Both the position numbers and the translations under genes were made by a program. This document shows positions 25,447 to 33,840 of a stretch of 64,000 nt of DNA, in pieces. Within the stretch, counting starts at the first letter, position 1. Every line of letters begins with the position of its first letter. Source of the DNA: Acidimicrobiaceae bacterium. GTDB taxonomy: Bacteria > Actinomycetota > Acidimicrobiia > Acidimicrobiales > Ilumatobacteraceae. The notes beneath the pieces were generated by a model, which saw only the letters and a list, made by a program, of their open reading frames with translations, was not told where the DNA came from and made no database searches. Location of the stretch: positions 186,001 through 250,000 of the forward strand of contig JACJWG010000004.1 of assembly GCA_020637235.1 (NCBI GenBank). The letters are read 5' to 3'.

Positions 25447-26436
25447 TCAGGCCTCGCTGATCCGCCAGCGGTAGTTGCCCACCTGGGTGGAGTACACCAG
25501 GTCGGTGTCCTGCAGCTGCCATCCTTCGATCGGGAAGCAGATCTCGCGCTCGGCGGGCGCCGGGTCGCCGAAGACGTCGTTGTTCGCGGCACGTCCGGTG
25601 GTGACACCGAGCGAGGGCTCGACGGCGAGTCCTGCGGAGATGAGGGTCACCTGCTCGCGGATGAAGCCGAGCGGGACGTCACCGTCGATGGTGAAGATCA
25701 GACACAGGTGACCGAACCCGTCGAGCGGGTCGGACGGCGTCACCTCGATCCCGCCGTACTCGATCGGGTCGCCGAGGCCCGGCAGGGCGCTGTCGACGAC
25801 GGTGGTCGCCGGGGTCGAGGTGGCCGCGACCGTGGACGCCGGTGCGGGCTCGGTGGTGGCCACGGTGGTGGGCGCCACCTCGCCGTCGTCGCCGTCCGTG
25901 ATCGCCCGGATCCCGGCCACGGCCAGCGCCACCGCTGCGACGGCGACGACCACCGCGATCGGCAGCCACCCACGACGGCGCTCGGGCGGGGTGGGCACGG
26001 TGACCGTCGGCAGCGGCTCGTCGCTCACCCGCTCCAGGCGACGACCGACCGCTGCGGCGGTACGGTCGAGCTGGTGCTGCGCAGCGTCGAGGCGGGCCGC
26101 GTCGTAGATCACCGCGAGCTCGTCGTCGGGAGCGTGGGCCGACCGACGCGGCGTGGCACGCGGTGGGGGCGCGAGCAGGCCGAACCCGGCAGGTGGCCGG
26201 AGCACGGACGGATCGGCGGGAACGCGATAGGTGCCGTACTCGGCCGCGGGCTCGGTCTGCTCGAACTCGATGCGCTGCAGCGCCCACTCGAGGTCGCCGA
26301 GGTCGGGACCGCCGCGATCGCCCCATCGTGCGGTGCGGGCCCGGCGCTCGAACGCGCGCGTCGCCTCGGCGAGCGAAGCACCGTACGGCAGGCCGAGCAG
26401 CACGTACGGGTTGCGGCGGTCGTCGTCGGTGCTCAT
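25447..26436 (-). CDS. Membrane protein with J-domain-like N-terminus, unknown function
   Basis: A 329-residue protein. The first 55 residues (NPYVLLGLPYGASLAEATRAF) look like the start of a DnaJ J-domain but the HPD motif needed to stimulate Hsp70 is absent. A variable, Pro/Arg-rich linker leads to one membrane helix at about 155-176 (LPIAVVVAVAAVALAVAGI). A Thr/Ala-rich stalk and a C-terminal domain of about 110 residues, probably outside the membrane, follow. Its ATG is four bases after the stop of the 849-residue zinc-ribbon gene, so the two are one operon and probably work together. I do not recognise the family. Confidence 0.75.
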   Translation of the reverse strand: MSTDDDRRNPYVLLGLPYGASLAEATRAFERRARTARWGDRGGPDLGDLEWALQRIEFEQTEPAAEYGTYRVPADPSVLRPPAGFGLLAPPPRATPRRSAHAPDDELAVIYDAARLDAAQHQLDRTAAAVGRRLERVSDEPLPTVTVPTPPERRRGWLPIAVVVAVAAVALAVAGIRAITDGDDGEVAPTTVATTEPAPASTVAATSTPATTVVDSALPGLGDPIEYGGIEVTPSDPLDGFGHLCLIFTIDGDVPLGFIREQVTLISAGLAVEPSLGVTTGRAANNDVFGDPAPAEREICFPIEGWQLQDTDLVYSTQVGNYRWRISEA

Positions 26437-26440
26437 CGGG

Positions 26441-28990
26441 TCAGAGCATCCTCATGCAGATGCGGCGGATGTCGCGCACGGTGCGCAGCAGGTCGTCGAT
26501 CTCGCGGGCCACCGGAGCACCCACCACGTGGGGTCGGAACTCGCTCAGCACGTCGTCCGCGGCGATCGCGTCGTCGAGGATCGGTTCGAGGGCGTCTCGC
26601 AGCGCCGGGGTGTTGCGCCGGTGTCGTGGATCGCGGCGGATGCGGCGATCGAGGTCGTCGACGGCGCGGACCATCCGCTCGACCACACGATCGAGGAACC
26701 CGACGTGGCAGACCGCGAGCCGTTCCCAGGCGGTGTCGAGCACGCGCGCCATGTGGGCCGACGGGCGGTGCTCGGTCCAGAACGCGTCCGCCTCCTCCAG
26801 CAGTTGCAGGTACACGTCCGGGGGAGGCTCACCCCCGGGCTCGGCATGCTCACTGACCGCGAGCACCGCCAACGGCGCGAGCACCGCCCGATGCTCCACG
26901 CCCATCGGCATCTTGCGCTGGATGGCGAACAGTGCGAAGAGCGCCGACGACCCGTCGTCGTCGAACACGTGTCGCGCCGCACTCTCGATCGCACGGTCGC
27001 GCTCGTGTTCGACCCAGCCGGGCACGGTGCCGGATCGCAGCACGTAGGTGAGCGCGTCGACGTACTCGCGTGGTCCGGTGGCTCGGGCCTGGAACACCTT
27101 CGCCTCGACCGACTGGCGGTGTGGTGAGGTGCTCAGGTTGACCGGACGGCAGAGCCAGTCGCGGTCGAGGTTCGACTGCATGCCGAGGATCGAGCGGAAG
27201 ATGCCGAGGTCGATCTCCGACACGACGAGGTCGCGGAGCGCCTCGACGAGCGCCGATGGCACGGGCCGGAATCGCCGGAGCGTCCACGGCAGATCGTCCG
27301 TCGCCCACAGGTGCACGGCTCGCATCGCCGCCGCGCAGCGCAGATCGGCGGAGTCCGACTCGCGCACCAGCCGGGCGAGCTCGAGCGCTGCCGAGTCGGG
27401 ATCGAGGCTCGACGCCACGATCGCCAGGTTCACCCGCAACGGCACGTCGTCGGTGCCGCCGATCGCAGCGAGCAGGGTGTCGCGGGCGGCGTCGCCGTCG
27501 TCGCGCTGCCAGTGCGCGAATGCGATGAGGTTGAGTGCGTCACGTCGCTGGTCGTCGCCCGCCGCGAGGCGGTGAGCGTGGTGCCCGGCGTCGAGGGCGT
27601 TGGCCCAATCGCTCTCGACGAGCCGCTCGAAGGTCGCGCGCAGGGCGTGCCACCCGACGAAGCGTTGGATCGCCGGTTCGAGGTCGTCGCGCCAGGTCCA
27701 CAACGGCACGTCGAGCCGGGCGGCGAGCAGCGGCCAGAGCGACGGGTCGGCCACCAGTTCGCTCGTGAGCGTGGTGGCCGTCGGCGAGGTGAGGAAGTCG
27801 GCCAGCTGATCGGCCAGTGCCGGGTTCACCGCGCGCAGGTCGTCGTCCACCTCGCCGTGCTCGACGAGGTGGAGCACGCCGCGCACGTGCGGGTCGGCGA
27901 GGGCCCGATCGATGTCGGCGAGTCGCCCGGCGGCGAGCCGTCGTCGATCGCGTTCGAACGTGAGCCCGAGCCGGTCGACGTCGTCGTCGCTCAGCCGCTC
28001 CGGACGAGTGCGCGCGACGACGTGGCGGCGCTGGTCGTCCGACAGCGTCGTGTCGTCGAGTGGGACACGGCGGTCGACGAGGTCGTCGAGCACCGACAGA
28101 CTCACGCTCGGACCCACGTCGAGCGGCCCCTCGAGCGTGGCGCCGTGCAGCGCGAGGGCACGTGAGACGCTCGGTACCACGTCGCGCACCTGCTGCAGCT
28201 CGGCCGGCAGGTCGTCGCCGGGCTGGAGCAGGAACCTGGCGAGCGGCGTGATGCCGCACGCGACGCTCACCTGCACCAGGCGTTGTGTCGGCGTGCCCTG
28301 CACCCGCTGGCCGAGGAGGAACCGAGCAGCACTCGCCGCATCGCCGACCCATCGCTGCGACGCCCACCGGAGCACCACGGCGACGACGGCGTAGCCGTCG
28401 AGGGGCAACTCGCCGAGGTGTTGCACCGCCGCATCACGGTCGCCGAGGCGGAGATGACCGAGCGCCGTCCACCACGTCACCTCCCCGGTGCTGAGCGGCA
28501 GCAGGGCGACGAGGTCGGGTCGGCCGGCCGTCGCGAGCTCGCAGGCGGTCCGACGAGCCAGCGCGACCTCGACCGCCGGGGCCACACCGAGGCAGTGCGC
28601 GACGAGTGTGGCCTCGAGTTGGGTGTGTCCCCACCCTGCCAGGGCCGGGGTGTTCGCCGCGACGAGCCCGGCGGCGACCTCGCAGCGCAGGTCGTGCAAC
28701 CCGTGGACCCCGACGAAACCCTGGCCGCCGTCGGGAGCTGCGTCGAGGACGCGTCCGTCGCTCGCCACGAGCACCTCGCTCGCAGCGACACGCGAGCGCT
28801 GCACCCACATCGCCGGGGTGGCCGTGCCGCCACGCCCGAGGTAGCCGACGCGCACCGTGTCGTCGCGTACCAGCACGGGCGCCGCGAGCGAGGTGTCGGT
28901 GGCGCAACGCGGACACACCGCGGCCGCCGTGCGGTGTCCACAGTGCAGGCACGTCGCTCCGTGGAGTTCGGCGAACGTGTCCGGCGCCAC
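26441..28990 (-). CDS. Zinc-ribbon helical-repeat protein, unknown function
   Basis: An 849-residue cytoplasmic protein. Its N-terminus bears a zinc ribbon, C14/C17 and C25/C28 (CLHCGH then CPRC). After a short beta-rich part (to about 100) the rest looks almost entirely helical, with alternating Ala/Leu and Arg/Asp segments that resemble TPR- or HEAT-like repeats. No enzymatic motif is visible. GTG 28990 is chosen because AAAGGAG stands four bases upstream; the open frame extending to 29809 runs through the AlaX gene. First gene of an operon with the J-domain-like protein. A scaffold or chaperone-linked role is only a guess. Confidence 0.75.
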   Translation of the reverse strand: MAPDTFAELHGATCLHCGHRTAAAVCPRCATDTSLAAPVLVRDDTVRVGYLGRGGTATPAMWVQRSRVAASEVLVASDGRVLDAAPDGGQGFVGVHGLHDLRCEVAAGLVAANTPALAGWGHTQLEATLVAHCLGVAPAVEVALARRTACELATAGRPDLVALLPLSTGEVTWWTALGHLRLGDRDAAVQHLGELPLDGYAVVAVVLRWASQRWVGDAASAARFLLGQRVQGTPTQRLVQVSVACGITPLARFLLQPGDDLPAELQQVRDVVPSVSRALALHGATLEGPLDVGPSVSLSVLDDLVDRRVPLDDTTLSDDQRRHVVARTRPERLSDDDVDRLGLTFERDRRRLAAGRLADIDRALADPHVRGVLHLVEHGEVDDDLRAVNPALADQLADFLTSPTATTLTSELVADPSLWPLLAARLDVPLWTWRDDLEPAIQRFVGWHALRATFERLVESDWANALDAGHHAHRLAAGDDQRRDALNLIAFAHWQRDDGDAARDTLLAAIGGTDDVPLRVNLAIVASSLDPDSAALELARLVRESDSADLRCAAAMRAVHLWATDDLPWTLRRFRPVPSALVEALRDLVVSEIDLGIFRSILGMQSNLDRDWLCRPVNLSTSPHRQSVEAKVFQARATGPREYVDALTYVLRSGTVPGWVEHERDRAIESAARHVFDDDGSSALFALFAIQRKMPMGVEHRAVLAPLAVLAVSEHAEPGGEPPPDVYLQLLEEADAFWTEHRPSAHMARVLDTAWERLAVCHVGFLDRVVERMVRAVDDLDRRIRRDPRHRRNTPALRDALEPILDDAIAADDVLSEFRPHVVGAPVAREIDDLLRTVRDIRRICMRML

Positions 28991-29046
28991 CGGTCTCCTT
29001 TCGTGAGAACGCGGCCCGACGACTCGACCGCCCGTGGCCGCGAAGG

Positions 29047-29775
29047 CTAACTCGCGTCGAAGATCTCCAGCCGGACCCGCTTGTTGCCCTTGCCCTTGTT
29101 CTCGAGTTTGACGACGCGGATCCGGCCCACCTCGCCGGTGGAGCGCACATGGGTGCCGCCGTCGGCCTGCTTGTCGAGGCCGACGATGTCGACGACGCGG
29201 ATCTCGGGCACCGTGTCCGGGATCATCGACACCTTCGTGCGGATGAGGTCCTCGTCCATCACCGCGGTCGAGCGTGGCAGGAACGTCACCTCGATCGGAC
29301 GGTCGGCGGCGAGCTCGTCGTTCACCAACTCCTCGACCCGCGGTCCGAACCCCTCCGGCAGGGGATCGAACTCGAAGTCCATCCGCGCGGCGAGCGGCTC
29401 CATGTTGCCGCCCGTGACGGGCACCCGCCACTCGTTCCAGATCACCCCGCACAGCACGTGGAGCGCGGTGTGGGTGCGCATCAGCCGGTGGCGCCGATCC
29501 CAGTCGACCACTCCGGACACCGTGTCGCCCACTGCCGGCGCCTCGCCGTCCGCGACCACGAGCCGGTGCCACACGTGGTCGCCCTCCTTGCGCACCTCGG
29601 TGACGGTGAGCCCGGCGAGGGTGCCGGTGTCGTGCGGCTGGCCGCCGCCTGTCGGGTAGAACGCGGTCCGCTCGAGGGCGACACGGACGGTGTCGTCGTC
29701 GCCCGCCTCGACCGCGAGCACCCGCGCGTCGAAGGAGGTGAGATAGGCGTCGCGGAGGTAGAGCAGTTCGGTCAT
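29047..29775 (-). CDS. Alanyl-tRNA editing protein, AlaX type
   Basis: Free-standing editing domain that would hydrolyse mischarged Ser- or Gly-tRNA(Ala). The 242-residue protein has the N-terminal part ERTAFYPTGGGQPHDTG, the zinc motif HTALH (in RTHTALHVLCG), and the second metal motif region QADGGTHVRSTGEVG. In that last motif the usual cysteine of CGGTH is replaced by aspartate, while the histidine is kept. Length fits AlaX-M forms that keep the alanyl-tRNA synthetase beta-barrel. ATG 29775 follows CAGACT (29783-29788) by seven bases. It is divergent from the gene at 29835. Confidence 0.88.
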   Translation of the reverse strand: MTELLYLRDAYLTSFDARVLAVEAGDDDTVRVALERTAFYPTGGGQPHDTGTLAGLTVTEVRKEGDHVWHRLVVADGEAPAVGDTVSGVVDWDRRHRLMRTHTALHVLCGVIWNEWRVPVTGGNMEPLAARMDFEFDPLPEGFGPRVEELVNDELAADRPIEVTFLPRSTAVMDEDLIRTKVSMIPDTVPEIRVVDIVGLDKQADGGTHVRSTGEVGRIRVVKLENKGKGNKRVRLEIFDAS

Positions 29776-29822
29776 CGACGCGAGTCTGCCAGCGGCCCGT
29801 CGTGCGCACGACGGCGCTTCGC

Positions 29823-29828
29823 TAGCGT
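29823..29828 (+). promoter_or_regulatory. -10 box of the gene at 29835
   Basis: TAGCGT, six bases before GTG 29835, with no ribosome site between. It is the same hexamer and spacing as at msrB. Confidence 0.55.
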
Positions 29829-29834
29829 GTCGAC

Positions 29835-30461
29835 GTGGGCCGCTTCGATCCTGCCGGCATGGCCGGCCGCCTGGCCGGCAAGGCGAGACAGACGGATTGG
29901 CGTGGCCGGGCCACGCGGGCCGCCCGAACGTTGCGCGACGAGTACGAGGCCGGCCGGCGTGGCGACGACGCGCCGGCGCAGCCCCTGTGGGCGTCACCGC
30001 GCGAGCAGCTGGACGCCGTGCTCTCGCTGGTTCGAGGTGCACGCGACGCCGCGGACGCGGGGCAACCGGCCGCACACGACGAGGCGGCGGCACACGACGA
30101 AGCGGCCGCACACGACGAAGCGGACGACGTGGCGGCGGCGCTCCGTCGCGTCGACTGGGGTCGGGTACGCGCCGCGACCGCCGAACGCAGCGGTGACGCC
30201 GCGCAGACGGTGCGGTCGATGGCCGAACAGGTCGACTGGGCGAAGGTGCAGCCCGTGGCCGCGCAGGTGTCGACGGCGCTGATCACGGCGGTCGCGTCGG
30301 GGCAGCTGGGCGTGGGCGGTCGCCTCGGATCGATGGTGGCCAGAGCGATCGTCGATCAGGGCGGACTCGGGCAGCGGGTGGCGTCGCGCCTGGCGGGGAC
30401 CGAGCTCGCCGTGCCGCCCGACCTGCGCACGGTGATCGACGCGACGGCTCGCGAGGCCTGA
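29835..30461 (+). CDS. Hypothetical protein with AAHDEA repeats
   Basis: A 208-residue Ala/Arg-rich soluble protein that I do not recognise. The N-terminus is basic (GRLAGKARQTDWRGRATRAARTLRDEY). The middle carries three perfect six-residue repeats AAHDEA, and the C-terminal half has helical segments with a Gly-rich part (GQLGVGGRLGSMVARAIVDQGG). There is no membrane helix or signal peptide. It starts with GTG in a leaderless layout and faces the frameshifted spermidine-synthase-like gene at its 3' end. Coding status is supported by strong GC3 bias and promoter position; function unknown. Confidence 0.6.
   Translation: MGRFDPAGMAGRLAGKARQTDWRGRATRAARTLRDEYEAGRRGDDAPAQPLWASPREQLDAVLSLVRGARDAADAGQPAAHDEAAAHDEAAAHDEADDVAAALRRVDWGRVRAATAERSGDAAQTVRSMAEQVDWAKVQPVAAQVSTALITAVASGQLGVGGRLGSMVARAIVDQGGLGQRVASRLAGTELAVPPDLRTVIDATAREA
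30069..30122 (+). repeat. Three in-frame 18-base tandem repeats
   Basis: Units at 30069-30086, 30087-30104 and 30105-30122 each encode AAHDEA and differ only at third codon positions. Being a multiple of three, the unit can expand without breaking the frame. Confidence 0.85.
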
Positions 30462-30527
30462 GGCCCCGCCCGTCGGCGGGACGGTGCACTGGTCGATCGA
30501 GCCGCGGCCGAGCGTGGCGACCGGCTC

Positions 30528-32022
30528 TCAGCCGGCTGGCGTGATGAGCTGATCGACGGGTGCGTACTCGTCGGTGAGCACGACGGCGTGATCGACGAAC
30601 CGGCCGAGGTCGGCATCGGACGACCAGACCGTGTCGTCGTCACCCCGGCCGGCGTTGCGGGCGGCGATCTCCGCCACCGGCAGCGGTGCGTCGCTCGCGA
30701 CGAGCACGAAGTTGCCGCCGTTCGTGTCGCCCTGCAGCCGGGCGAGCGGGGCGATCACGGCCACGTGTGCGAACACGTCTCGCAGGGTGGCCGCCTCGGC
30801 GCGAGCGAAGTCGAGACCACCGTGGTCGATCAGGTTGAGGACGTACACGCCGCCCGGTGCGAGCACGTCGTGGATCTCCTCGACGAACTCGCGGGTCGTC
30901 AGGTGCCACGGTACGGCCTCGCCACCGAAGGCGTCGCCGATCACCAGGTCGATCGAGCCGGTCGCCAGATCGCGCAGGTGGACCCGGGCGTCGCCGGTGA
31001 CGGCTCGCAACTCGGGTGACAACACGAGCCCGAGCCGGTCCTCGGCCAGTTCGACCACCGACGGGTCGAGCTCGAACACGACGCTCGTCGATCCCGGTCG
31101 GGTGGCCGCCAGGTAGCGCGGCATCGTGAAGCCGCCGCCGCCGATGTGTGCGGCACGCACCGGGGTGGTGCCGGGTGCGACCGCCTCGATCACGTCGCCG
31201 ACGATCTGGGAGTAGCTGAACTCGAGATGCGTGGGGTCGTCGAGATCGACGTAGCTGTTGCGCAGGTCGTCGAGCAGCAACGTACGGCCGCTCGGACGGT
31301 CGGGGTCGGTGCGCACGACGGCGCAGAAGTACGTGCTCTCCACGTCACACGGCGTGCCGGCACCGACCGCCAACCCCGAGAGTGCGAGCACCGCGAAGCC
31401 CGAGCTCACCACCACGTCGCGACTGCGCCGCTCGTCCGGGTCGTCGGGGTCGCCGTCGGCGAGCCGCCACCACAGGACGATGCCGAGCACGACGAGCCCG
31501 ATCCCGCCACGATGATGACCGGTGGTGGGAACGCGGCGACGAACCGAACCCGGTGACGAAGACGGCCACGAGCGACCCTGCCGTCCCCATCGCGGACAGC
31601 CGACCGACCACGTGCCCGGTGTGCTCGACGGCGTCGAGGGTGATCTTCACGGTCAGCGGCGACGCCGCGCTCAGCACCGCCGAGGGCAGGAAGAACGACA
31701 CGGTGGCGAGCAGCACGATCGACGCCACGCCACCGTCGGCCCCGGGGCCGAACAGGCGGATGAGCGGCACCGTGGCCACCGACGCCGCCCCGCCGACCGC
31801 CACGGTCGCGGGCAGCAACCGGCGTGGTTCGTAGCGATCGGCCAGACGTCCGCCGACGAACGTGCCCGCGGCGATGCCGGCGAGCACCACCCCGATGATG
31901 CCGGTGAAGGTCTGCAGCGTCACGCCGATGTAGGGCGCGAGGAGGCGACCGGCCAGTGTCTCGAGCACGAGCACGGCACCGGAGGTGACGAAGACGGTGA
32001 GGGAGGCGAGGCGACTCGACAC
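30528..32022 (-). pseudogene. Spermidine-synthase-like membrane protein with two frameshifts
   Basis: Read through, this would be a protein of 498 residues: about six N-terminal membrane helices (SGAVLVLETLAGRLLAPYIG, GIIGVVLAGIAAGTFVGGRL) fused to a Rossmann domain of spermidine-synthase type (AAHIGGGGFTMPRYL, VVFELDPSVVELAEDRLGL, VIGDAFGG). The frame breaks twice. After VTGFG a base is missing in the GG at 31544-31545, shifting to the frame reading VAAFPPPVIIVAG. Another base is missing in the GGG at 31503-31505, after which GLVVLGIVLWWRL resumes. Adding one G at each site restores 1497 bases, exactly 499 codons. Such fused proteins lack proven polyamine activity. Sequencing error in G runs or a real pseudogene both fit. 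Confidence 0.85.
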
Positions 32023-32065
32023 GACCGTGCGACCGTAGCGCGGCCGCCCGCCGAGCACCTCGGCG

Positions 32066-32071
32066 TACCCT
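32066..32071 (+). promoter_or_regulatory. -10 box of the lipoprotein gene at 32078
   Basis: TACCCT, six bases before GTG 32078. No ribosome site is visible, so a leaderless message is likely. The divergent gene has TACGGT at 32032-32037, nine bases before its GTG. Confidence 0.5.
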
Positions 32072-32077
32072 GACGTC

Positions 32078-33229
32078 GTGGAGTCGACGCGACGAGGGAC
32101 GAACGATCGAGGCCGCAGGACGGTCGTGGCAGCGATCGTCGCCGCCGCGCTCGTCCTCGTGGCCTGCGGTGGGGACGACGCCGCGACGGACACGACCGCC
32201 GCGCCGGACACGACCGCCGCGGCAGCGGCGACCTCGGTCGGCCCGGTGGCCGGCGGGTTCGACACCACGTTCGAACGGGTGGTGCCGGGTGGCGACTGCG
32301 AGTGCGCCGATGGCAGCGAGTTCGCGTTCTGGGTGCGCGAGGCCGACCCCGAACGGGTGCTGCTCTTCTTCCAGGGCGGTGGCGCGTGCTTCTCGGCCGA
32401 GACCTGTGCGTTCGGCGCGCCGACCTACCGGCCGACCACCGACGCCGGCGACGACCCGTCGGGCGACGGGGGCGTGTTCGACCTCGACGACGAGCGGAAC
32501 CCGTTCCGCGACCACTCGATCGTCTTCGTCCCGTACTGCACCGGCGACGTGCACCTCGGTGACGCCGAGGCCGACTACGGCGACGGCCTGGTGGTGCAGC
32601 ACCGGGGAGCCGTCAACGGTCGCGCGGCCGTCGCCGAGCTCGTCGACCGGTTCCCGGACGCCACCGAGGTGGTGGTGGCCGGCGAGAGCGCCGGCGCGAT
32701 CGCGACGCCGATGTACGCCGGGCTCGTCGGTGACGACCTGCCCGATGCACGGCTGACCGTGCTCGCCGACGGCTCGGGGGCGTATCCCGACGTGCCGGCG
32801 GTGAACGCGTCGATCGGTGCACGGTGGGGGACGGAGGCGGCGATCCCCGACTGGCCCGTCAACGACGGCCTCACCGCCGCCGACTGGAGCTTCCCCGATC
32901 TGTTCGTGCAGGCCGGTCGGCACCGCCCCGACATCGTCTTCGCCCGGCACGACTACGCGTACGACCGGGTGCAGACGTTGTTCGCCGCGCTCGCCGGACT
33001 CGGCGTGGCCGACCTGCTGACGTCGATCGACGCGAACGAGGCGTCGATCGAAGCCGCAGGTGTGCCGCTCGCGAGCTATGTGTCCCCCGGCGCCGATCAC
33101 ACGGTGCTGTCGTCGCGACGGTTCTACGACGAGGCCACGGGCGGGGTGCCGCTGGTGGACTGGGTGACCGATCTGGTGGCGGGAGACCCCGTCGACGACG
33201 TCCGCTGCGAGGTCTGCACCGGGTCGTGA
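32078..33229 (+). CDS. Pectinacetylesterase-family lipoprotein
   Basis: Exported esterase-like lipoprotein of 383 residues. A basic start and hydrophobic helix end in the lipobox LVAC (about residues 27-30), followed by a Thr/Ala linker, so it should be anchored to the outer face of the membrane. The mature part shows the pectinacetylesterase/Notum pattern: VLLFFQGGGACFSAETC (oxyanion loop), PYCTGDVHLGD, the nucleophile serine in VVVAGESAGAIA and a histidine in SPGADHTVL. The likely job is removing acetyl or acyl groups from polysaccharides, though plant-type pectin is not implied. Cysteines in pairs suggest disulfides. It is divergent from the frameshifted gene. Confidence 0.85.
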   Translation: MESTRRGTNDRGRRTVVAAIVAAALVLVACGGDDAATDTTAAPDTTAAAAATSVGPVAGGFDTTFERVVPGGDCECADGSEFAFWVREADPERVLLFFQGGGACFSAETCAFGAPTYRPTTDAGDDPSGDGGVFDLDDERNPFRDHSIVFVPYCTGDVHLGDAEADYGDGLVVQHRGAVNGRAAVAELVDRFPDATEVVVAGESAGAIATPMYAGLVGDDLPDARLTVLADGSGAYPDVPAVNASIGARWGTEAAIPDWPVNDGLTAADWSFPDLFVQAGRHRPDIVFARHDYAYDRVQTLFAALAGLGVADLLTSIDANEASIEAAGVPLASYVSPGADHTVLSSRRFYDEATGGVPLVDWVTDLVAGDPVDDVRCEVCTGS

Positions 33230-33250
33230 CGCACCTCGACGTGCGGCGGT

Positions 33251-33688
33251 TCAGCGTGCGTCGGGATGGCGGCCCGCGAGCAGGCGCTCCACGGTGTCGA
33301 CCGGATCGTCGAGGCCCTTGCGGATCACCTCGTCGGCGCCGGCGTCGCGGAGCCGGCGCCGCATCGACGCCGTCGCACGCGCGCTGATCGCGAGCACGAC
33401 CTGGGGTCGTTCCGCCAGCCGGTCCAATCTGCGGAACAGGGGGGCGTCGCCGCCCGGCAGGTACACGTCGCTCACCACCACCAGCGGGCATTCCCGTTCC
33501 ACCAGGTCGACGAGCCCGTCGCCGGTCGGGGCGGTGCCCACGACGCGCCATCCCGCTCGCGAGCGGAACAGCTCGGTGATCGCGGCGAGCACCCCCTGGT
33601 CGTCGTCGGCGATCGCGACGGTGTGTTCGGGCGCGTCGAGACCGCCGGGGTCCCCGAGGTGCGCAGCAGCGACGCCTGGCTCTGCCAT
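33251..33688 (-). CDS. Single-domain response-regulator receiver
   Basis: A 145-residue receiver domain with no output domain. The acidic pocket (IADDDQ), phospho-acceptor D74 in VVSDVYLPGG, the switch serine in AISARA and the lysine in VIRKG are all present. ATG 33688 is preferred, with GAGG about eight bases upstream. It is divergent from the degenerate EAL-GAF gene and close to a NarL-type kinase/regulator pair, so it may act in a phosphorelay or modulate a kinase; partner unknown. Confidence 0.85.
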   Translation of the reverse strand: MAEPGVAAAHLGDPGGLDAPEHTVAIADDDQGVLAAITELFRSRAGWRVVGTAPTGDGLVDLVERECPLVVVSDVYLPGGDAPLFRRLDRLAERPQVVLAISARATASMRRRLRDAGADEVIRKGLDDPVDTVERLLAGRHPDAR

Positions 33689-33840
33689 GCGCACATCCTC
33701 GGCGGGGATGCGGGGCGAGGACCAGTGACGACACCACTCGCGGCACTGACGCGATCGCGTCAGCCGGCACCGCACCCGCGTCCTCCGATCGGGTTCGTTC
33801 GGGCCTGTCGCGCGACTGGCCCGTTCTGCACCATGGACGT

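Noticed and set aside
31406..33100. 564-codon minus-strand frame spanning the lipoprotein gene
   Set aside because: It only contains the 15-residue middle piece of the frameshifted spermidine-synthase-like gene; the rest is antisense to the lipoprotein gene, which has a lipobox and esterase motifs.
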